Notes under the pieces: model-generated
What the model was told of the DNA's origin: nothing
What the model saw: only the letters and a program-made list of their open reading frames with translations
Database searches by the model: none
Source: DLKC01 sp002478885
Lineage (GTDB): Bacteria; Bacteroidota; Bacteroidia; Chitinophagales; Chitinophagaceae
Assembly (NCBI GenBank): GCA_046329585.1
Contig: JAXLUI010000002.1
Location: 1,364,001-1,428,000 of the forward strand
Reading direction: 5' to 3'
Length of the DNA: 64,000 nt
Shown: one piece after another, positions 59,517 through 64,000 of the stretch
Numbering within the stretch: the first letter of the stretch is position 1
Layout of the letters: the number at the start of each line of letters is the position of its first letter
Made by a program: the position numbers and the translations under genes

Positions 59517-60305
59517 ATGAAAATTATTCTTTGCATACTGTTGCTGACGGTAAACTTTGCACTTTGCAACGCTCAACCAAACCAGGATTCGCTAAATAAG
59601 CGTCATGACGCTATGATGGTCATTATGACGACAAAGTCAAAATATCCTGTAAAAACCATCGGCATCTATGTATATGATGGATTTAACATGTTGGATGCTG
59701 TAGGCCCATATCAAACACTTTCCGAGCTACCGGGTGCAAAAGTATTTTTTGTAGCCAAACAAAAAGGCATGACCAAGAACCAATCGGGTTTGAAGATCGA
59801 GGTCAACAAATCCATTGATGATGTAAAACAACTCGATATTCTCGTAATCCCCGGAGGTGCTGTTGAATCCTTTAAACAAACACAGGACAGTGCCGTACTC
59901 AATTGGATTAGAATGATTGACCAAAACAGCATTTACACAACCAGTGTTTGCACTGGGGCCTGGATACTAGGCGCCACCGGCTTGCTAAAAGACAAAATTG
60001 TTACGACAAACTGGTACCGTGCAGAGCAAATGATGCACAGGTATGGCGCTCATTTTAAACAGGAACGTTATGTACAAGACGGTAAATATTGGACAAGCGC
60101 CGGAGTAACAGCAGGTATCGACATGAGCTTAGCACTCGTGAACGACTTAATGGGCGAACAGTACACTCAGGCTGTTATGCTTGATCTGGAATACAACCCT
60201 CATCCACCAATTTCAGGAGGCTCGGTTGCCAAGACGGATCCTCTTGTAGCTGACATGATGAAGGAAATGTATGACATCTTCATGCTGCCGGTGATCCAGA
60301 AATAA
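59517..60305 (+). CDS. Exported DJ-1/PfpI-family protein
   Basis: 262 residues. Signal peptide 1-19 (cut near CNAQ), unusual because most family members are cytoplasmic. The class I glutamine-amidotransferase-like fold has IGIYVYDGFNMLDAVGPYQTL, DILVIPGGAVES and the nucleophile elbow TTSVCTGAWILGATGLL with C145. The elbow text is closest to isonitrile-hydratase and AraC-partner DJ-1 proteins. A glutamine-dependent role is unlikely. The function is unknown; stress or metal defence is possible from context. Confidence 0.85.
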   Translation: MKIILCILLLTVNFALCNAQPNQDSLNKRHDAMMVIMTTKSKYPVKTIGIYVYDGFNMLDAVGPYQTLSELPGAKVFFVAKQKGMTKNQSGLKIEVNKSIDDVKQLDILVIPGGAVESFKQTQDSAVLNWIRMIDQNSIYTTSVCTGAWILGATGLLKDKIVTTNWYRAEQMMHRYGAHFKQERYVQDGKYWTSAGVTAGIDMSLALVNDLMGEQYTQAVMLDLEYNPHPPISGGSVAKTDPLVADMMKEMYDIFMLPVIQK

Positions 60306-60328
60306 CCTGGTCGGGAAATGAGCAAGGC

Positions 60329-60380
60329 GTTGAAGTGTGCGACGCAATATCGCCAGATAGCAAGGAAAAAGCCGGGCTCA
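60329..60380 (+). repeat. E52 element
   Basis: GTTGAAGTGTGCGACGCAAT, ending AAAGCCGGGCTCAAAAATC, 24 bp after one stop and 32 bp before the next ATG. Confidence 0.75.
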
Positions 60381-60411
60381 AAAATCAAATCACATCACTC
60401 AAAAAAAATGT

Positions 60412-60753
60412 ATGAAAAGTTTAATCAGTCTCATTGTTTATACGATTCTGTCGTTAGCTGTTTGCGCACAAAATAAAGGGCTTGCCGGAAAGCCGGACTC
60501 TTCAAAAAAAATAATCGTGGCCGATGTTGCATGCGGTCAATGCAGATTTCACATGAAGGGTAAAGGTTGCAGTCTCGCTATAAGGCTAAATGGTCAGACC
60601 TATTTCGTGGATGGCACCGGTATTGATTCCTTTGGTGATGCACATGCAAGCGATGGTTTTTGTAAAGCTATCAGCAGAGCTGAAGTACAAGGTGAAATTG
60701 TAAACAATCGCTTTAAAGCAACCTATATTAAACTGGTAAAAACCAGCAATTAA
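60412..60753 (+). CDS. Small exported Cys-rich protein (DUF6370-like)
   Basis: 113 residues. Signal peptide 1-19. The mature protein has ADVACGQCRFHMKGKGCSLA (C41, C44, C53) and HASDGFCKAI (C84), then EVQGEIVNNRFKATYIKLV. This four-Cys pattern with the FVDGTGIDSFGDAHA block recalls small Bacteroidota proteins called DUF6370. The Cys and His set suggests metal binding, which is inference. Confidence 0.7.
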   Translation: MKSLISLIVYTILSLAVCAQNKGLAGKPDSSKKIIVADVACGQCRFHMKGKGCSLAIRLNGQTYFVDGTGIDSFGDAHASDGFCKAISRAEVQGEIVNNRFKATYIKLVKTSN

Positions 60754-60841
60754 TAAACCTGCATACCAAAAAAGGGAAGTGCTGTCTAATAAAGGATAAA
60801 TTCCGATTTACCATGAAGAAAAAAGCAAAAAAATACGCGTT

Positions 60842-61129
60842 ATGAAAAATTTTATGCTGGTAACGGTTGCTTCGGTTACATTATCATGCAACAACAAAAT
60901 CGATAAAGTTAACCATTCAGCAGATCCAATAACAAAAGTTCAACAAAAGATAAAATCAGATTTTAGTAAAATCAACTTTGCCTCGACAAGCGACAGCACA
61001 TGTGGCATGCCGTTATCAGCCGGAATCGAAGACACCACAGTTATTGGCAACAAAGTGTATGGCTTTTGTTCAAAGGGATGTAAAGATGAATTCCTGAAGA
61101 TCCATATTACCTCTTTGAATAAGAAATAG
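60842..61129 (+). CDS. Lipoprotein with TRASH/YHS-like metal-binding motif
   Basis: 95 residues. Lipobox VTLSC (Cys at 16). The C-terminal half shows STCGMPLSAGIEDTTVIGN (C54) and then YGFCSKGCKDEFLKI (C76, C80). The C-x21-C-x3-C spacing is that of TRASH/YHS domains, which bind heavy metals such as copper. It is the last gene of the Cys-rich group that starts at 57702. Confidence 0.75.
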   Translation: MKNFMLVTVASVTLSCNNKIDKVNHSADPITKVQQKIKSDFSKINFASTSDSTCGMPLSAGIEDTTVIGNKVYGFCSKGCKDEFLKIHITSLNKK

Positions 61130-61228
61130 CACGCTGTACATCACAAACAATTTTCGGTCTATTTCACGTTTAGCAAACTGCTTATACATACAGGAAACAT
61201 CTATTTTAAATCTTGATGTCCAGTACTG

Positions 61229-61948
61229 CTACAACTTTAAATAGTAATCTTTCAACAGATCTGCGAATCGTTTGGTGTATTGTCCTCCTCCGTCCATAAT
61301 GCTTATTTCATCGGCCGAAGCAACAAATTGTTGTTTTGTAAAAAACAATATTGACCTGAAATAATTATGCTTCACAGATTGTTTAACATTTACGCGCTGC
61401 TGCGAAAAGAATTTTTTTGCAGCAGCATTTTCAATAAATGCATCTGCACGGTGGTAAGGAAGTAACACAGCAAACATTCCGTTATCGTCTACTAAGGCTG
61501 AGGCAATACCTGCAAGCTCTTCTAAACTCAAAGCACTGCTGTGCAAGGCTAGATTTCTTTTGTCATCTGCGCTTTTCAGATCATTTTCGAAAAAGGGTGG
61601 ATTCGAAACGATAAGATCATATTTGTTGCCGGCAATAAAACTTTGAATAGAACAGTTATGAATACGCAGTCGCTCTTTCCATGGAGATACTTCGAAATTT
61701 TCTTTGGCTTGTTTTGATGCCCGTTCGTCAATTTCAACAGCATCAATCAGCGCATTCGCATTTTGCTGTGCATACATCAGCGATAACAAACCTGTACCGG
61801 CGCCAATGTCGAGCACTCTTGCCCCTCCTCGTCTGTTGAAATATGTTTTTAACAGGCTCCCAAACAAACAGGCATCTGTGCAAACTTTCATTGCACACTT
61901 TTCCTGGTGAACGGTGAATTGTTTAAAGCGAAAAAAATTATTGGGCAT
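61229..61948 (-). CDS. trmN6: tRNA1(Val) (adenine-N6)-methyltransferase, TrmN6/YfiC type
   Basis: 239 residues from the ATG at 61948 (begins MPNNFFRFKQF); an ATG at 61969 is also open. The SAM-binding motif is VLDIGAGTGLLSLMYAQ, the acidic loop is DAVEIDERAS and the catalytic motif is SNPPFF, the NPPF signature of adenine-N6 methyltransferases. FRFKQFTVHQ...MKVCTDACLFG is the family N-terminal signature. It should methylate A37 of tRNA-Val. Confidence 0.88.
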   Translation of the reverse strand: MPNNFFRFKQFTVHQEKCAMKVCTDACLFGSLLKTYFNRRGGARVLDIGAGTGLLSLMYAQQNANALIDAVEIDERASKQAKENFEVSPWKERLRIHNCSIQSFIAGNKYDLIVSNPPFFENDLKSADDKRNLALHSSALSLEELAGIASALVDDNGMFAVLLPYHRADAFIENAAAKKFFSQQRVNVKQSVKHNYFRSILFFTKQQFVASADEISIMDGGGQYTKRFADLLKDYYLKL

Positions 61949-61986
61949 GCCTGCAAAAATATACTCCAAACGTTCATGGAAACAAA

Positions 61987-62010
61987 AAAGCCTCTGTAAA
62001 CAGAGGCTTT
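61987..62010 (-). terminator. Intrinsic terminator after the membrane-protein gene
   Basis: AAAGCCTCTG (61987-61996), loop TAAA, CAGAGGCTTT (62001-62010). On the minus strand it runs into six T and follows the stop at 62033. Confidence 0.8.
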
Positions 62011-62032
62011 ACTAAAAATATTTATTTGCCAG

Positions 62033-62518
62033 TTATAATATCGCAAACAATAACCATATTGCCACAGAAACACCAAAGCCTATCCACGCCCATTTTCTAA
62101 GGTTGGCGTTATCGTTACTATCGATAAGATAAGCAATTAACACACCGATAATGGAAAGCAATAACCCTAAAGCGAAACCGCCGATATTAAAACCTGCCGT
62201 TACATCGCCATTGTATTTTTTATAAAATTTTTCCAGTTTTTTGTTGTTGAGCGTTCCATCTTTATTAATGCTGCGTCGAAGTTCTTTTTGTGCTGATTTA
62301 AACATCATTTTGTCTGCCCATTTCATTTCTTTGCCTGAAATATGCTCGAAATCTTTTACAGAAATAGTTGACAGGTCAAGCATGCTAATGGATTTTCCAG
62401 TGCTGCCAAGTGGCAACATAATTTCACTTGCCTTTAATTTTCCGGGCATCAGAAATGCGGCACCAACTGCCTGCGAAATGACTACAAAGAGTACAACAAG
62501 TGTAAAATTTTTTTTCAT
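62033..62518 (-). CDS. Small membrane protein of unknown function
   Basis: 161 residues. Signal peptide or anchor 1-22; a soluble helical, Lys-rich middle (about 50-105) with KWADKMMFKSAQKELRRSI; and two C-terminal membrane helices (about 108-131 and 140-160). This layout recurs in uncharacterised Bacteroidota envelope proteins. No function is known. It is probably a single-gene unit that ends at the terminator at 61987. Confidence 0.7.
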   Translation of the reverse strand: MKKNFTLVVLFVVISQAVGAAFLMPGKLKASEIMLPLGSTGKSISMLDLSTISVKDFEHISGKEMKWADKMMFKSAQKELRRSINKDGTLNNKKLEKFYKKYNGDVTAGFNIGGFALGLLLSIIGVLIAYLIDSNDNANLRKWAWIGFGVSVAIWLLFAIL

Positions 62519-62621
62519 TTGCTTTAGTTTTAGTAGAACATTAAGGTAGTTATTAATTGCAAGCTATACGGCCGATATGTTTAGTTTTTTTACACAGTAT
62601 CTTAATTACTTTATGTTTTTT

Positions 62622-62674
62622 AGCCCGGCATAAGTCAGCGAAATTGAGCACCTGTTGCGTCGCACGCTTGTATT
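62622..62674 (-). repeat. E52 element
   Basis: Minus strand: ATACAAGCGTGCGACGCAAC, AGGTGCTC, ending ATGCCGGGCTAAAAAA. Confidence 0.8.
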
Positions 62675-62730
62675 GCAACAATTCTATTCAGCCAACAGCC
62701 AAACAACATTTGCCAGGCAAAGAGCAAAGC

Positions 62731-62781
62731 GCTGAAGAGTGCGACGCAACGATGCTTAATGCCTGGTCCAAAGCCTGGCTC
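62731..62781 (+). repeat. E52 element
   Basis: GCTGAAGAGTGCGACGCAAC, GATGCTTAATGCC, ending AAGCCTGGCTCACC. With 62622 it makes a 160-bp head-to-head pair. Confidence 0.75.
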
Positions 62782-62814
62782 ACCAAAATTTTCAAATGGC
62801 AGCATTGCAATTCA

Positions 62815-62844
62815 CAAAAAAACAAAGCCTGAAGAAGGGCTTTG
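62815..62844 (-). terminator. Intrinsic terminator of the T9SS-secreted protein gene
   Basis: CAAAGCC (62823-62829) pairs with GGCTTTG (62838-62844). Read on the minus strand the hairpin is followed by a T run. Confidence 0.7.
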
Positions 62845-62865
62845 CTCTTTCAGAAACAAGTATTT

Positions 62866-64000
62866 CTATTTAGTAATAATAAATCTTTGGCTGCCGGTAA
62901 TTTTGCCAGAAGCATCTATTACCTGTAGTAAATAAACACCGCTGCCAAGGCTGCCGACATTGATGGTCTGCTGCGGTTGATTCGATTTCATGTTCATCAT
63001 CGTCCGCCCCGTAATATCAAGTATCCTGATATCTGCACTGGCATCCCTGCTATCCTGTTGCATGTCGAGCACAACGTATGACTGCGCGGGGTTAGGGTAA
63101 ATTTTTATTTGCTTAACGGTTATTTGTTTTGTGATACCAGCTTCGGCATTGTCGGCAAACGCTGCTACGGGTATGCTTCCGGAGCAAGTTCCCAGTCTGG
63201 CTTTTCTATGCTTTAGTAAGTTGGCCACTTTATCAACCGGTTTACAAAGTTGGCAGCCGTTATAACAAACCAATATTTTGTTGCCATACTTTCCGCAACG
63301 CACATCTTCGACATAGATGGTAACGGAGTTGGTGGTGGTACACTTAAAAGCATCTGTTACGGTAACGATGTATGTGGTGGTCGTGGTTGGACTGACTACT
63401 ATTGAGGCACCACTACCGGCGCTACCCCAGTCATAAGTATTACTTCCGTTTCCACCTGTCGCAGATGCTGTAAGCGTAACACTTTGCGGGCCATATCCAA
63501 GGAAGATCGTATTGGCCGCTTGATTAGGCACAGTTGGGGAAGGGTTAACTGTAATAGTGCTTGAAAACTTCGGATCGCACACTGCATTTACAACGATGTT
63601 TACGCTCGTTAATGCAGATGAACCGTCATTGTCTGTAGCCTTAAATGTAAGAATATATGTTCCCGCATCTGCAAAACCAGGAGTCCAGTCAAAAGTGGAA
63701 TTGATGGGTTGGCCCGTTGCTGGTAGTTCGGGATTAGTGGTTGACCCTGGCGGTAAGCCCACCCCGGTAAGTGTTACAGTGGATCCATTATCATCGTCCT
63801 GCGCTTTTACATCAAAAGTTAAATGATCTCCTACGCTAATAGTAAAGGTTTCGTTATTTGCCGGGGTTGGTGGATAAACAAAATATGGAGGAGTGCCGGT
63901 CTGTGCTTCAACAATGCGGATCAGGAAATCGACTCCAATTTCCGTCTTGCCGTTGTTAATCATTACCTGGGCGGTATATAGATCCCCAACTGTTTTACCC
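62866..64000 (-). CDS. T9SS-secreted protein with Ig/PKD-like domains (5' end outside window)
   Basis: The frame is open to the right edge (GKTVGDLYTAQVM precedes the first internal Met at 63963), so the start is missing and 378 residues are visible. A cadherin/PKD-like domain (about 45-145; FDVKAQDDDNGS, GTYILTFKATDNDGSSALTSVNIVV) and a second Ig-like domain (TLTASATGGNGSNTYDWGSAGSG...TTYIVTVTDAFKCTT) are followed by a Cys-rich linker. The C-terminus is a T9SS type A domain (IKIYPNPAQSYVVLDM...GVYLLQVIDASGKITGSQRFII). It is a surface or secreted protein; the N-terminal function is unseen. Confidence 0.88.
   Translation of the reverse strand, partial: GKTVGDLYTAQVMINNGKTEIGVDFLIRIVEAQTGTPPYFVYPPTPANNETFTISVGDHLTFDVKAQDDDNGSTVTLTGVGLPPGSTTNPELPATGQPINSTFDWTPGFADAGTYILTFKATDNDGSSALTSVNIVVNAVCDPKFSSTITVNPSPTVPNQAANTIFLGYGPQSVTLTASATGGNGSNTYDWGSAGSGASIVVSPTTTTTYIVTVTDAFKCTTTNSVTIYVEDVRCGKYGNKILVCYNGCQLCKPVDKVANLLKHRKARLGTCSGSIPVAAFADNAEAGITKQITVKQIKIYPNPAQSYVVLDMQQDSRDASADIRILDITGRTMMNMKSNQPQQTINVGSLGSGVYLLQVIDASGKITGSQRFIITK

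Larger units (their letters stand above)
62519..62865. other. 347-bp spacer with an E52 pair
   Basis: It contains E52 copies at 62622 (minus) and 62731 (plus) and a terminator at 62823. No gene is supported. Confidence 0.7.

Noticed and set aside
62557..62832. Plus-strand open frame of 91 codons
   Set aside because: It runs through two E52 copies and a terminator.

Overview
The window looks like chromosomal DNA of a Bacteroidota bacterium, probably of the Chitinophagaceae. The evidence is a SusC/SusD pair, a one-protein hybrid two-component regulator, five secreted proteins with type IX secretion (T9SS) C-terminal sorting domains, promoters of the TTG-N20-TAnnTTTG type, and almost no Shine-Dalgarno sequences. 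No phage genes, transposases, CRISPR arrays or rRNA genes were seen.

Layout. 0-4 kb: start of an efflux adaptor gene, then a sigma-54 response regulator and its histidine kinase. 4.3-6.9 kb: a TonB-dependent receptor behind a TPP (thiamin) riboswitch. 7-12 kb: a GIN-domain protein, initiator tRNA-Met, era, two secreted paralogs and der. 12.5-26.3 kb: an acyltransferase and NTF2-like pair, a DUF3303 gene, three large secreted proteins (S74 tail-fibre type, M4 metalloprotease, coiled-coil tail-fibre type) and a 1335-residue hybrid regulator. 26.3-27.7 kb: a non-coding block with duplicated 11-bp arrays, followed by dnaG. 31.7-53.2 kb: a GntR-controlled sugar-utilisation locus. 53.4-62.5 kb: lnt, tRNA-Leu, a saccharopine dehydrogenase-like gene, a small Cys-rich (probably metal-linked) group, and a TrmN6-type methyltransferase. 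The right edge cuts a T9SS-secreted protein.

How the genes may work together. In the sugar locus, SusC/SusD would import a glycan fragment. An esterase and three related propeller-like lipoproteins would act on it outside the cell, and an MFS porter would carry the sugar inward. A ROK kinase and a ManA-like isomerase could feed one sugar into glycolysis. A mutarotase-like protein, an SDR dehydrogenase, an SMP-30 lactonase and a glucarate-dehydratase-like enzyme form a plausible oxidative branch. The GntR regulator gene and susC share an inverted 12-bp site.

Two signals go beyond ordinary annotation. (1) A dispersed intergenic element of about 52 bp, called E52 here, occurs at least 28 times. 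Its core is GTGCGACGCAAC or GAGTGACACAAC and its other end is GCCGGG. It often occurs as head-to-head pairs whose GCCGGG ends face the flanking genes. (2) A direct repeat GACAAA-N15-GACAAA with an exact 21-bp period precedes four transcription units near the hybrid regulator and suggests an undescribed regulon. All repeat counts were made by eye and are minima.
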